DNA from: Scenedesmus sp. ARA3
Taxonomy: Eukaryota; Chlorophyta; Chlorophyceae; Sphaeropleales; Scenedesmaceae
Assembly: GCA_004335835.1 (NCBI GenBank)
Contig: RWJK01001518.1
Coordinates: forward strand, 1 to 64,000
DNA length: 64,000 bases
Direction: 5' to 3'
Part shown: positions 23,327-35,289 of the stretch, piece after piece
Layout of the letters: each line of letters opens with the position of its first letter
Position numbering within the stretch: the first letter of the stretch is position 1
Translations under genes and position numbers: made by a program
The notes under the pieces: generated by a model
Seen by the model: only the letters and a program-made list of their open reading frames with translations
What the model was told of the DNA's origin: nothing
The model's database searches: none

Positions 23327-24011
23327 GAGCTGCAGAGCATGCTTGCTGGTGCTGTGCCATCGCAACGAGGCAGAGTAACAAATCACGCGTTGCTCAGCTG
23401 TGATGCGTGTTGGCTGGCGGTTGCTCATGTGCTTCGCTCTTCCCGAAGCTAGTAGATGCCCGCCAGTCGATTGTATGCTTTGCAGTTGTGCATCCTCACT
23501 CTGCAGATTGCTAAGCTCACCTCTCCCATGCCCAGCGTCTTGTACCTGACCCCATCCTTTGGCTTGCAGTATGGCAGCTTGTAGTACTCATAAGTCTCAC
23601 TGCAAGCAGACAAAACCTGTTCAGCATGTGCCACAATACCCAAATGATGCGTTCCTGCAGCTAGCAACTGCCTGCTTCGCACCTGGGATTGGCAAACGGC
23701 CCAACCTGCACATGGCAGCAGCAGCAAAGGGAGTGAGCAGCTGACGCGAACACTGGTGCAGCACTGCAGCAGACAAGCATTGATCTACACAAAATTGTAA
23801 TTATAAGGCGACAGAGACGCACCTTGGCCGCGTAAAGCGGAACAGGATCGTTCTGCTTGTACTTGTGGTCTGCCAGCAGCCTCCGCCTATACGATGGTGC
23901 TGCTTGAGTTTTGCTACTAGCATCTGCTGCTTCGCTGCATACGCAGAGGGCCAACAGGAGCCCCAGGGCCCACGCCATCTTTCTGTTTGTATGTTGCCCT
24001 TCTCGCGCCAT
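16384..24011 (-). CDS. TM9SF / nonaspanin (endomembrane protein 70) family protein
   Basis: Fifteen exons: 24011-23823, 23705-23683, 23599-23521, 23026-22907, 22612-22544, 21887-21723, 21358-21257, 20721-20601, 20312-20141, 19738-19546, 18965 to about 18791, 17924-17738, 17122-16967, 16703-16626 and 16401-16384, encoding about 615 residues. After a signal peptide comes the lumenal domain ([32 protein letters not shown]). The nine-helix membrane region follows, with family motifs [60 protein letters not shown] and [13 protein letters not shown]. The protein ends IYQAIKCE, a C-terminal K-x-E signal of the type that keeps plant TMN proteins in the Golgi through COPI. Exon 2 is 23 bp and the last exon 18 bp. 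An ATG at 23978 is an alternative start. The introns around exons 6, 8, 10, 11 and 12 contain decayed exon-edge copies. Confidence 0.95.
17482..17538 (-). repeat. Decayed copy of the TM9SF exon 12 3' edge
   Basis: The stretch CTCACCTGGAAGTA, then GTGAGCGCCACTGTGATGAA and GGCCGTCACGATG, repeats the true exon end and donor at 17725-17783. It lies about 240 bp downstream in transcript orientation, inside intron 12. Confidence 0.9.
17934..18266 (-). repeat. Three decayed copies of the TM9SF exon 12 5' edge within a higher-order repeat
   Basis: Copies at 17986-18033, 18122-18164 and 18220-18266 repeat the exon start (GCCATGGCCATCTGCGGCAG, then CGCCGTCCTGCA) found at 17885-17926. A longer shared segment (ACAGAAATGCAGCATCACAG) at about 17937 and 18172 shows a second duplication level of about 235 bp. 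Confidence 0.92.
18399..18577 (-). repeat. Two decayed copies of the TM9SF exon 11 3' edge
   Basis: Segments at 18399-18437 and 18540-18577 repeat CCACCCTCA..GTACCAGGGCA from the real exon 11 end and donor at 18780-18816. The donor is mutated in both. Confidence 0.85.
19029..19205 (-). repeat. Copies of the TM9SF exon 11 5' edge
   Basis: The copy at 19029-19083 is nearly identical to the true exon start at 18912-18968 (GATGACCAGGATGATCACGA and on to GCCGTGGACTGCG, acceptor included). A poorer third copy is recognisable at about 19150-19205. Confidence 0.9.
19441..19483 (-). repeat. Copy of the TM9SF exon 10 3' edge
   Basis: GCTCACCCTGTACACGATGG, then CTACGGTGTTGAGGAACA, matches the real exon end at 19538-19577 with one or two changes. 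The donor is retained. Confidence 0.9.
20780..20837 (-). repeat. Upstream copy of TM9SF exon 8 5' edge (possible decoy exon)
   Basis: Translated, this copy reads [17 protein letters not shown] before diverging. It repeats exon 8 (20675-20723) with an intact CAG acceptor. It has no obvious donor that would keep the frame, so it is most likely an unused copy. Confidence 0.88.
21950..22006 (-). repeat. Copy of the TM9SF exon 6 5' edge
   Basis: The copy codes for [18 protein letters not shown] compared with [18 protein letters not shown] in the true exon at 21841-21892. The CAG acceptor is preserved. Confidence 0.88.
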
Positions 24012-24518
24012 TGTGCACCTTGGCTGCAGCAGAGCCCACAAAAAACGGCTCTTTTTGCTGCTTACAACAAGGCGATGCAAGCCGGGCGCCTTGTTACTGG
24101 ACCTGTGTCCCCCAACCCAACATGTGTGTCAGCTCAGGTGTTGTGCAGGGTTTTCACAATGAAGGCTGAGCTGAATTTCTGAATGATGCAACACGTATGT
24201 AAAGCCTTCCAGCCCAGACTGATATGCTTACTTCACCAGGCCTGCGTTACACACAAGCAGTAGTGCAAGTCTGTGTTCACTGCGCTACAGTTGAGAAACC
24301 CTTTGGATCTGCTTTGATCAGGCTCTACCGTCATAACAAGCAGAACTACAGAGTGACCATGAAGCCAGTTGTATTGACTAGATCACTTGCAGCCCAACGC
24401 TGACCCTGGTGGGCCACCTCCTGGGTGGTGCATGTATTGCTGCTGCACTGTGTTGCTTGCCTGAACACATCACGCTGCCCAACTGCTTGACGGGAGCAGT
24501 ATCAGCATCAGCAGCAAT
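24012..24518. promoter_or_regulatory. Divergent promoter region of the TM9SF and TRAPPC8 genes
   Basis: About 507 bp separate two start codons facing away from each other. No convincing TATA box or other site is visible. Both products act in the secretory pathway, so joint control is conceivable but unproven. Confidence 0.45.
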
Positions 24519-27500
24519 ATGGAGCAGCTAAAGTCATGGCTGAAGGAGCGGCACCAGCTGGCAGTGGCTGTCTACTCCACAGGCGCTGCAGATGCAATCC
24601 TTGCACGTCATGGGCTGAGCATTGTGGACTTCCTGCGGCCTCTGTCGCTTGTGAACCAGCTGAACGGTGCGCGGCAGCACTGCAGCAGTTTGCAGCAACG
24701 AGCAACAGCAAAATTTGCAACTGTGTGTCTGATGGGGTGCAGCGCTTGCTCTTTGCAGCCGCACTGTTTGCAGGACAGGGGGTGGGGACATAACCACATG
24801 TTGCAGGAGAACTGTGTGTTTGGCGAGCCATTGAGCAGCGGTGCACTGGACAGCCACCTCATGTACATGTGCCGTGCTGCTCTTAAACTCTGCTGTCGCT
24901 GCCGCTGCCACTGCTGTGTGCTGCTGCCTGTTGCAGTGCCCATGCGTGTAGGGGAGTTCTCAATGCGCGTGCAGGAGGTCAAGCTGAGCTTGTTTGCAGG
25001 AAACAGCATGTACCAGCCCAAGCCGGAGGTGCGGAACTGCTTATGTGGTGCTGATAAGGACTGCATCGACTCAGCGAGTACCTGCAGTGTTAAATGCACC
25101 GGCATCTGCCGGCAAGCGAGCAGTGCAGCTGGTTACAGGCACTGCATGCTGGTTGCAGTTGCTGCAGACACCACTAGTGTGCTGTCAAGATTTGCAGTGT
25201 GTGCTTCGAACTTTGCCAAGTCTCTGTGCCTGACAACAGCAGCAGCAGCAACTGCAAGGGAACTTGCCATGACCAGCTTCCACATATGCAACACTCTGGT
25301 TTCCAGATGCTTGCAAGCATTTCACCAACAGCAACAGCCACATTACCGCCTTCCTTTTACAGCGTTTATGCAGATGGTGTGATTTAGTGATGTATTGTTG
25401 AATAAACTGCATGCTGTGCTGCTGGCAGGTCATTGACGAGGCGCTACGGCAGCTGCTGACTGTGCAGGCGCAGCGGCACGCCACACTGCAGGCATTGCCC
25501 AACCTTATACAGCACGTGCAGTCAGGTGGGCTGCAACAGACACACACTATGCCAGCACCAGTGCTGCCATTAGAGGTGCTGACAGTGTATTGCGGCTGTA
25601 CAGCTGCGGGAGGTATGCTTCAGCAATGTGCACGCAACGAGGTGGTGCTGGCTGAGGCTGAGGTATCCTTCTGTTGCTGTCAGTGACCTGATTGCAGATG
25701 ATGTCCTGTCTTCTTCCCAACATCACATTTCAATACTGTATGCTCTGCTGTGCATGTTATAGGGCATGTCAGCTGCCGCCAGCGTCAGCCACCGGCCAGC
25801 CTATGCTTAAAGTGAAGTGGCAGGTACTCACAATCGTGCCTTGCGCTTGGATGCTTGGCAGCTTTGCTGTATCGTGAAATTGCGCTACTGTCAAATGTAT
25901 ACAAATGTATGTTTCCGCGCGCAGAGCCCCCCGAGTCCATCAACCCGTGGTTTGCCAGCTACCAGGGCGAGTTCCTGCGCCTGGTGCGCTTCACTGAGCA
26001 CGAAACCCTGGACCACCCAGCAGGAGGTGCGCAGTGCTGCTGCAGGGCTTGGAACAAGCAATTGAAGCACACTGCATGCGTCCGTCACTCTGCCTTGTGC
26101 ATCGTCGATGGCAACAGCAATGCGTGAGGCACGCACACACGCACGCACTTGACACAATGCTGCAGTGCGGCAGCTGCCACTACGCACCTGCATGCTAGGT
26201 CACAGATACGCCAAACTCTGCCGCCTGCAAGGCCATACCTGCTGCGCGCATCAGAGAAACCCAGCAGCACCCCCACTTACCCCTGCCCCGCCATATGTAC
26301 CACCGCATTGCTCTCTCGCTGTCTCGCCTGCCCGCAGGCCTGTTCTTTATGCCTGCCGGCACCACACAGCCACTGGCAGTTGCAGAGAAGCTGCTCAGCG
26401 AGGCGCCGCTGCCGCTGCACACCAGCGGCGCGGCGCTGGCTCCCTCCGACCCGCTGTTTGCCAAGCACTGGGTGCTGCTGCAGGACGTGGGCGCACCTGA
26501 CATGGACGACGCCAGGTCAGCAGCTGATGTACTGATGAAATCGAACCTTGCGTGCGCCGACAATCACTCGCAAGGCACATGCCTCTGCACGACTGCAAGA
26601 GCAGCTATGTGTTGGCTTGCGTGCTGTGTTACAAGCTGCACTCTCTGGCTATTGCCAGCAGTCGCAGTGCCTGATCACGCATCTTGCGCGCACCTGTGTT
26701 TGTTTCCTCATTATCACCTGCAGGGCACTGAACAACCTCGCCGCACTCAGCAACATCTACGGCGCAGCAAATTGCTCCATCCTGCGCCTGCATGGCAGCA
26801 GCAGCAACAGCGCGGCTGCCGGCCCTGCCAGCGCGGTCCCTGCTGCAGTGTTCCAGGCATGCAGGCAAGCCACACTGCCTGGAGGAGGAGCGGGTGAGCA
26901 CAGCGCAGCTGCTGGTGTTGATTTGCAGGATTACAGGCCTTGAGTGGTTGATGTTATCGTTGAGGAACCGGCGGCGGCGGCGGCTCTACCTGTGTGTAGG
27001 ACTTTGTGCATGCTGCATGATGTTTGTGTGAGATGGGCCGAGCAGACATTCTCTGTGCACCTGAGCTGCAGCTGTGTCTGGCAAGTTGGCACAAATCCGC
27101 CCTACCCTGCGTATTGCGCTTACACAACAATTTAAAAACCTTTACAGGCGAGCCCGAGCAGCGGCCGCAGGAGCCGCAGGGCGGCCTCGGGCAGGGCCTG
27201 CACCCTGACGACATGGCAGCAGCAGGCGCACTGCTGCGGGAGTTTGCGGAGCGCAGCCTGCTGCCGCGTGTTGAGGAGCGCATGGCGCGGCTGAACCTTG
27301 CTGTCAGCACTGCGCGCAAGGGCCTGAAGAACCGCCTGACGCGGCTGTGGAAGGGAGCGGCAGCGGAGCCTGGGCCCTCCATGGTGCGTGCAGCTGCGTG
27401 TCTGTTGAGATGGGTGTGTTACTGTGTGTGTAGCATTTGCTGTGAACGTCACACCTCCAGTCATCCGACAGCATCATGCATCAGCACCAGCATGGCACTG

Positions 27501-30500
27501 GTGAAGCATACTGCATGCTAAAAGGTTTGATGTGCTGCCACCGCATTCCCGCCTCACCGATTTTCTGACATATGGACTGCAGGAGACGTCCTACACCTAC
27601 CACAGCATCGAGGGCCAGATGCGTGCGCTGGCTGACTTGGCATACCTGCTGGGGCAGTACGAGTTTGCAGTACAGTCGTACCGCCTGGCAGCGCAGGACT
27701 ACCTTTCAGCACCCAACAGCAAGTGGTATGCGGGGGCAGAGGTGAGATCGTCTTCTGACAGTTTGAAATTGGGCGTGTGTATCTGCAATCCGTTTCTGCG
27801 CATATGTTCTGGTGTTGTGCATGCATGTTGCTCAACAAGATGCGATGTGCTGTGCACTGCATTCCCTCGTTTCTCAAGACACATGTAAGTCCTGCTGAGA
27901 GGCTTTTAGTCTGTGGCCACGCATGTGTGTGTGCTTCTCAACTCCAGTATGCTCAAGCTACGTACTTGCGTGCTGCTTGCACGCGATCGCTAGGCTATGC
28001 TCCATTCTGACATCAGATCAGATAATGGCCCCTGCAAACGCACAGCCAGTCTCTGGCTGCAGTTGCTCACCTCTGCCATGTCTTTGCCATGCTCTGCTTG
28101 CAGGAAATGATTGGGCTGTGCTCAACCCTGACATCAGACCCCTCAGCAGACCCGCTCAAGTACTTCAACCGAGCATACGAGCACTACAGCAAAGTGCGTG
28201 GCCGCCAGGGCCGCATGCTCGCAACACGCACCATGCTGTATGCTGCGCTGTATCAGGCAGCGACAGGCAGGTGAGGATGGCACAATCTTGCTGAGAGCAG
28301 TGTGGTGCTGCTCTGCTTGGAAGGTGGTTCAATTCATACCCAAGCCCTTGGATCCAAATGCGGGACGCATGTGCGCAGCAATGTGCCACACAATGTGCCG
28401 GCGCAGCCTGTATTCCAACAGCTCCTGCTGTTCTTCGCAGGCACCATGCCGCCGGCATGTCCCTCATGCGGGCCGACTTCCATCACGCCCTTGCGTGCTG
28501 CTGCTGCTGCTGCTGCTGTTCGTTGAAAATGCATTTTCCCTGTTATGCCTGGGCCTCTGCGCAGGCACCATGCCGCCAGCATGTCCCTGATGCGGGCTCA
28601 TTTCGATGAAGAGGCTGCGCGGGCTGCATTGCTGCTGGAGGCTGCAGCGTACTGCCTGCTGCGCTGCAGGCCCGCGTCTGTGCGCAAGGCGGCCTTTCAC
28701 CTTGTTCTAGCTGGGCTGCGCTACCACTCGGCAAAGCAGAAGCGGCTGTCAATCCACTGCTACAAGCAGGTGCGGCAGAAATAACCATGTCGGAGCGCCT
28801 GTTGTCAGCAGGGAACGGCATGCATATGGAGCGCCTGGGTGTGCAAGCTGCGATGCGTGGTGCTGCTGATTTGCAAGACGGCGACATATCATAGATCGAA
28901 GTTACTGTGCCTGCATCTGCCGCAATGACGCAGCTGCGCATATATAGACAATCCTTGCAGGCGCAGCTGACGTTTTGGGTCCCTGTTGCTGTCTTGTCAA
29001 CCCTTCGTGCGTCCTGCAAGGTCACCGGCACCTCTGCCAGCGCATGGCTCCACATCAACGAGCACCTGCAAGCCTAGCTAACGTGTTGTGCCCCTGTCAC
29101 TGCCTTTTCACCTCATCCTGCAAGGTCACCGGCATCTACTCGGCCAGTGCGTGGCGCCACATCAATGAGCACCTGCACGACATCCTGGGCAAGCAGTGCG
29201 CAGAGCTGGGGGATGCACAGGGCTGCCTGCAGCACAGCGCAGCGCTGCTTGACTGCGGGCACAGGCAGGCGGCTGCGCAGGCACACTACCTGGCGCGGTT
29301 TCTGGAGGCTGTGCAGGCGGCTGGAGTGGTTGGGGTGGGTTGCCTGCGGTGTGCGTGCGCATGCTTACGCTTGCTTGCTTGCTTGCTTGCTTGCTTGGTT
29401 GCTCGCTTGATTGGTTGATTGATTGAATGATTGATCGATTGTCACTGGATTGACTGAAGTGCCTTTTGGGTTTTGCCGTGATCTTTTAAAATGCCTGGAC
29501 TAGCACGCTGTTCCTGCAGTGCCAACTGCTTGTACATGGCATTTCTTGAACTTGAGTGTTAGCCCAGCCCAGCATTTTTTAGCTTTATCTGTCTGCAACC
29601 GCCCTTGCAGCCAGTGCAGGGCCTGAACCTGCCGCAAGTGGTCACCGATGAAGTGCTGGTACGGTACGCTGACCAGCGGTGCTACTCACCCAACACACCG
29701 GCCAGCCTGCTGCCGGGCCTCAGCAGCAGCAGCAGCAGCAGCAGTGCAGCAGCAGGTGACGGGGAGGCGTCTCTGGCTGAGTCTGCTGCTGCTGTGTGGG
29801 GCCAGCTGGAGCTCTCTTTGGCGGGAGGGGAGGCTCCTTCCACAAACTGGCTGGATGGCGCAAAGCAGGTACGGCTGCAGTGGGATTGCTGAGGTACTGT
29901 ATCTCAAATTGTACTTGCTGCAATGGTGTCTGATGAAGTTGAGATGCAGATGGCTAGCGGTGCGCAAGGTGTAACGAGAATGTGCTTTAAGCAGGTTTGC
30001 AGTCGCCACCTGCAGGCAGCTTGCAGGTATTGCATGTTGCTGAGTAACACACATAAGCACCAACTGCCACTGCGTACTGTGGTGGTAGAACACGAAAACG
30101 CGGGCGCTCAATAACTTGTCCCTGCTGGCACCTTAACTGCGAACCTAACCCCATACAACACAGGTGCATGATGGCGAAGAGTTCAACACAGTGGCAGCTG
30201 GCGAGGAGATTGCAGTGCAGGTCACATTCAAGAACCCCCTGGCCATAAAGCTCAGCCTGTCACATGTCAGGCTGCAAGTGCAGTTCACACCAGCAGGTGC
30301 TGGCAGCACTGGTGCTGGCGCTGGTGCTGCTGCTGCAGCTGCTGATGGCCCTGCTGCTGCAGCTGCAGCACCCAAGGCCGAGGAAGTGACTGTGGTGGAG
30401 TCTCAGTTCAGCTTGCACCCAGGTTGGTGGCAGCTGCTTTCTTGTTGGCTTGGAGTTTCTGCTGCCGGGATTGACTAAGCACAGTTTGTACCTGACAGCT

Positions 30501-33500
30501 GTGAGAAGCAAGCCATTGTGTGCACCTGCTTGCATCTGTTCATTGTGCTTCGTGTTCTGCTGGTCCCCAAATTGCTGGCCCAGCAGAGAGCATTACATTG
30601 GTCATCAGCCATCCAACGTTTGCAGCAAGCTACTTCTGCCTCTAATGGAGGTTTTTGCTTGTACACCTGGAGGTAGAGTAAGTGACACCTCGCAAATGTA
30701 CTTGCTGCTGTTGCTGCATGTTTGCAACACTGCTAGCTGCTGCCTGTTTGCTGGCGCGTTCTCAACCGCTGCCATGCGCGCCACCTGTCCCTTTGCGTAC
30801 ATGCAGGTGAGCAGCTCACAGAGTCGCTGCTGCTGCGCCCGCTGGCTGCCGGCTGGCTGCGGGTGACCGGCGTGGCGTGGCTGCTGGGTGGCGTGGCGGC
30901 AGGCTTTGCTGAGTTTGATGTGAAAGGGCGCAAGCGCAAGAAGCCTAAGGGAGACAGGTGTGTGCCTTTGCTTCATGATTCGTCTGTTTCTGCTGGGTGG
31001 CGTGGCAGCAGGCTTTGCTGAGTTTGATGTCAAAGGGCGCAGGCGCAAGAAGCCTAAGGGAGACAGTTGTGTGCCTCTCCCTGTGTGGTTGATCTGTTGC
31101 TGTTAACATAAGCCTGTCGTTGCACACACTCTGGTTTGCTGCAGCCAACTGCACAACACCATGCCCAATGTATGCATCAGGGATAGGCATCTTGCCTACC
31201 TGCTGTCTGAGACGTTCACAATGTTCACAACGTTTGTTGCTGCAATTGCCTTGCCTGCAGGCCCAGCCAGCGCAAGCACTACCCGCCAAGCAAGCGGCTG
31301 GTGTTCCATGTGCTGCGGGGCATGCCGCGGCTGGTGCTGAGCCTGGATGGGCTGCCGGCAGAGGCAGCAGCAGGGGAGCTGCTGAGGCTGCAGGTGCGGC
31401 GGCTGGCTCGGGGGTTGCCTGCTTGCAAGGCAATTGTATGGGACAGTGGCAGCTATGCATTGTAGCTGAGGTGTTTACTGTGCGATTGGTTTGGTGTGTC
31501 AAGAGTGCACCTGTCAACTGCATTGTCAGCAGCGCAATGGGCTGTGTTGCTGTCATGCTGCTGCTGAAGATGATTATGGCGCTGCGGTTGTGTTCATGGT
31601 GTGCAGGTGCAGCTGCGCAACGTTGGGCTGCTGCCTGCTGGCAACCTGAAGGTGGCAGTCAGCAGCCCTGGCGTGGCTATAGCAGCAGCAGCAGCAGCTG
31701 CGGCTGGAAGCACAGATGTGTGGTCAGAGCTCTCAGGTAAGGCGGCAACGTTGCATTACTTGTTTTATTTTCCAGCTGGGATGCCTAAGAGCTGTGTTGG
31801 ACCTGTGTGCTGTATGTGCTCCAGTACACCTGGCGGGCGCCTGATGCGCTATTCTTGCGCAAATGGTGTCGACCTGATGACGCCAGCAGGGAAAGTAGCA
31901 CACACATCATGACGACATGTTGATTGCCTGCTGCACCTTGTACTGCTGAGCTGTAGGCGGGCACAACGTCATCACCCCAGCACGCAGCAAGGCTGCAATG
32001 CACCGCCGCCACCAATCTAGCGGAGCTGCATTGACGGCACGGGCTGCAGCAGCAGCCGGCAGCAGCAGCAGCAAGCGGCCAGCAACATCAGATGGCAGCA
32101 GCGCCGCAGCGTCTGCTGGCGAGCAGCAGCAGCACATGCCGCACATACACAGCATGCCATTGGTGCACGAAGGTGCCGCTGCTGCTGCTGCTTCCGGCAC
32201 TGGTATTTCCGGTAGCCATGCAGAGGGAGCAACAGCAGCAGCAGCAGCTACAGTGTTCCAGATAGGCGGCGCTGGCTTTGTTTTGGAGCCTGGCCAGAGT
32301 CTGACTGTGCCCATGTGGGTGCATGTGCAGCAGCAGCCAGGCCGCTTTGTGTTCCAGTGTGCATGGTTCTGTGAGCCACAGGTGGGTGTGGTGTGGTGTG
32401 GTGGCATTGACGCCGGTAGCAGTACGGTAGTTGGAAATAAGGACGGAGCGTGACGGCTGCAGCAGATGCTGCAGTGGGCGGTGGCAACAGATGGTAATGC
32501 CTGCTAACGCAGTACGAAGATGGCGGCCACTGTCACCACAAGTGCATGCAATCAACCTACACAGCAACATGCTGGTTGCTGCTGTCGTCATAAGCCACGC
32601 TATGCCGTAGCTGCCAGGCTGTTGCTGTGGCTCGCTGCCTCCTGCTTACATATTCATGGCTGGCTGGCTGCTTGCAGGAGCCTGTGTGTGCCTCCATGCG
32701 CCACCGCGTGCTGCTGAGTCACCACAGCATGGCTGTAGCGCCACTGCTGGAGCTGGCGGGCCCCTCAGTGTCCCCCTGCGTGCAGAACCTGCACTGCTAC
32801 AACCTGCGCCTGCAGGCTACAGCCAGCAAGGTATGTGAAGGGCCAGAGATTTGACTGGGCTGTAGGTAACACACGCGCGTTCAAGAGGTGCACATTGGCT
32901 GCACTGATGCCTTATGCCTTGCAGCTGCTGATGTACGCGTTTCTCCAGAACATTGATCCAACCATGGTCAATCCGCCATATGTGTGCGGCCAACTCCATA
33001 ACTTTGCTGTGCTTCCGCCCGCTGCCACATGCAGGAGGCTCCTGGCGCGTTACTGCTGCGCCAGATCAGCTGCTTGTCATCAGGAGCAGATGCAGGCTGG
33101 AGATTACGCAGCTTCAGCAGCAGCAGTGACAGCAGTGGCCTCAGCCAGCCGGGCCATACAGCAGCAGCAGCAGCAGTCCTGCAGCAATCGTTGTCACCAG
33201 GGCTGCGGTTGGGAGCTGGGGAAGGTGTCTCGCACTACCTGCAGCTCATGTCTCCTGCAGCCGTGTCAGCAGCTGACAGCAGCAGAAGCAGCAGCAGCCA
33301 GGGGCTGCTGCCGGTGCTGCAGGGTCCACTGCACTACTTCTACAAGCAGAGATCAGCAGCAGGCATGTGTAGGCCAGCAGGCAGTGGCGGCGGCAGTAGT
33401 GCAGCTGCTGCTGCGGCAGCAGCGGTGCTGCAGCAGCCGCTGCCGCTGCTACCGGGTGAAGGCCTGCAGCAGCAGCTGCGGCCGCTGGTATCAGAGCCGC

Positions 33501-34540
33501 CAGTAGACCTGCTGCTGATGTGGCAGCTAGAACCTCAAAGCCCTGGCATGAACCCTAGCGGATTAGCAGCACCACAGCAGCAGCAGCAGCAGCAGCACCG
33601 GCCGCGTGCAGGCCTGATGTCGTTCTATGACCTGTGTGCAGCGCAGCAGCTCAACCCGGTGCGCATGACGCTGGAAGGGCCAGGCCTGCAGGCCCCACAC
33701 AAGCACGACTTCCGCGCTGCGCTGCTGTGCATTGTGCCGCTGACGCTCAAGCTGCGCAACTGCGGCACTGCTGCCGTGTCGCTGACTGTGCGGGCTGCAG
33801 GTGCCTGGGAGGGCCTGGCTGCTGACCATGCCTGGTGGGCGACGCCTCCCCCTCCAGGCAGCAAGCACAGCGGGCTGCTAGGCAGCAGCGCGGCAGCTGC
33901 AGGCGTCAGCAGCGGCGGCGTAGGGTCGGTGTCACCGCGCTCGCCAGCGGCAGCAGCAGGGATGCAGGCTGTGCCTCAGCAGCAGCTGGGGCCGTTAGCA
34001 GCAGGTGCAGCTGGGTGTGCTGCTGGCCCTGGTAGTGGCTATGGGTCGCCAGGCCTACCCCCTAGGCCCAGGACCCCGCAGTCTGCTACAGCAGCAGCAG
34101 CAGGGGTGAGTGGTGGGCTGGTTGGTGCTGCTGGTGAGGGCCTGGGTGCAGTGTTTAGCGGTTTAGGGGTCAGGGGTGCGTCGCCGCTGCGTGGAGGTGG
34201 CGGCGGCGATGCTGCGAGCAGCTTGTTCCAGCAGCAGCAGGCAGGGCCGCAATCAGCAGCAGCAGCAGCAGCGGACCCGATGGCAGCAGCAGTACAGGCA
34301 GGGCTGCCGCCTAGCGCGGAGCATGTGTGGTGTGGTGCCACGTGTGTGCCGGTGAGGCACCTGGAGCCTGGCGGTAGTGTGGATGTAGTGCTGCAGGTGG
34401 CTGTGTTCAAGCCTGGTGTGTATGTGCTGGATGATTATGGGGTTGATTGGCGGTGTGAGGGCATGGTGGGCGCAGGGGGCAGGGTGCGGCAGGGCAGCAA
34501 GGTGGGCGAGGCTGTTGTGCTCAAAGTGGAATCACCTTGA
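24519..34540 (+). CDS. TRAPPC8: TRAPP complex subunit 8 (Trs85 homologue)
   Basis: Nineteen exons: 24519-24666, 24937-25028, 25429-25525, 25925-26026, 26338-26515, 26724-26893, 27148-27383, 27583-27741, 28104-28270, 28565-28769, 29125-29334, 29611-29868, 30164-30422, 30807-30957, 31261-31393, 31607-31736, 31957-32381, 32678-32830 and 33035-34540. They encode 1592 residues. The N-terminus (AILARHGLSIVDFLRPLSLV), the block NPWFASYQGEFLRLVRFTEH, the motif LNNLAALSNIYGAANCSILR and the helical repeat segment (ALADLAYLLGQYEFAVQSYR) match plant and animal TRAPPC8. This subunit directs the TRAPPIII guanine-nucleotide exchange complex for Rab1/Ypt1 in ER-Golgi traffic and autophagy. The protein is longer than usual because of A/S/Q/G-rich inserts, mostly in exons 13, 17 and 19. 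Copies of exon 10, 11 and 14 edges lie in its introns. Confidence 0.9.
28434..28486 (+). repeat. Copy of the TRAPPC8 exon 10 5' edge
   Basis: TTCGCAG, then GCACCATGCCGCC and GCATGTCCCTCATGCGGGC, repeats the real exon 10 start at 28560-28610 with its acceptor. It is followed by a (CTG)n run and lies in intron 9. Confidence 0.9.
29015..29072 (+). repeat. Copy of the TRAPPC8 exon 11 5' edge
   Basis: CTGCAAGGTCACCGGCA, then CAGCGCATGGCTCCACATCA and ACGAGCACCTGCA, is a degenerate form of the exon 11 start at 29119-29180. The upstream intron sequence is also duplicated (from about 28975), giving a unit of roughly 105-110 bp. Confidence 0.88.
29366..29442 (+). repeat. Tetranucleotide microsatellite (GCTT)n grading into (GATT)n
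   Basis: Consecutive GCTT units pass into GGTT and then GATT units with scattered changes, just after the donor of TRAPPC8 intron 11. It is one of the few non-CAG microsatellites in the window. Confidence 0.9.
30991..31076 (+). repeat. Near-identical copy of the TRAPPC8 exon 14 3' edge
   Basis: About 75 bp repeat the exon end at 30881-30964 with very few differences (core GGCTTTGCTGAGTTTGATGT, then AAGCCTAAGGGAGACAG). The donor is changed from AGGTGTG to AGTTGTG, so the copy lacks a GT at the corresponding place. Confidence 0.93.
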
Positions 34541-35289
34541 GCGGCAGATCATGCGCACACCTAGCGCAACCTCTAAACACTGTGAGCGATTGGTAACTGT
34601 GAACGCTGTGAGTACACACAGATGCCTGGCAAACGGGATTTCAGCGCACGGGGCTGTCGTGATGTGGCAGGTGGCAGAGCATCCCAGATGCTACCATTTG
34701 CAAAAGTCGTCACGTGCATGAAACTATCGTCATGTATTGCAACTCTGGCGAGTTTGTGAGTGCGCCGGATGCGCTGGGCTGTGGACCCAGGTCCACCAAA
34801 TGTCCAGGTGTGCCAGGTGGCACCAGTGGGCATCGGCACAGGAGGGAAGGTGTTCCTTGCCCAGTGGGAGGCGCCTGCCCTCGTGTGCTGTGGTAAGTAA
34901 GACATCCACGCTCATGTCCTGCGATCCAGCAGGATGCGCCCCCGAATGCGAAGCCTCTGGTGCCGGCTGCAGTAATCACCAACGGCGTCCACCTCAGCAG
35001 AGCCTCGTTACTGACACTCAGGCCAGGTGACAAGCAGACCTTTCATTCGCCATGCCTGCTGTTGCACGTTGTTTGAGTGACCAAGTTGATGTTCTATTGG
35101 AGTTGCAGTTGATGCTTTTGTCCAGGAATCAGCAAGCGAACCCGTACCCATATTCTGGCCGGCTTCGCATCTATTGTGCAGCCGTCGAATGACATATATA
35201 GTCAAAAACGTTCTCTAAAGGCGTAAGTGGCGAAAGGACAGCCTTATCGACACGAGGCTATAGCTGCAGAGTCACCCACAGACAACGAA
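34541..35289. other. Intergenic region between TRAPPC8 and ITPK
   Basis: About 750 bp between two genes on the same strand, holding the TRAPPC8 3' UTR and the ITPK promoter. Short ORFs here have no conserved features. A TATATA lies at 35195-35200. Confidence 0.5.
35195..35200 (+). promoter_or_regulatory. Candidate TATA box for ITPK
   Basis: TATATA lies 90 bp upstream of the ITPK start codon on the coding strand. The assignment is by motif and spacing only. Confidence 0.35.

Noticed and set aside
28976..29124. An extra TRAPPC8 coding exon at the first VTGT-like copy
   Set aside because: The copy is degenerate, lacks a donor in frame and duplicates residues already encoded by exon 11.
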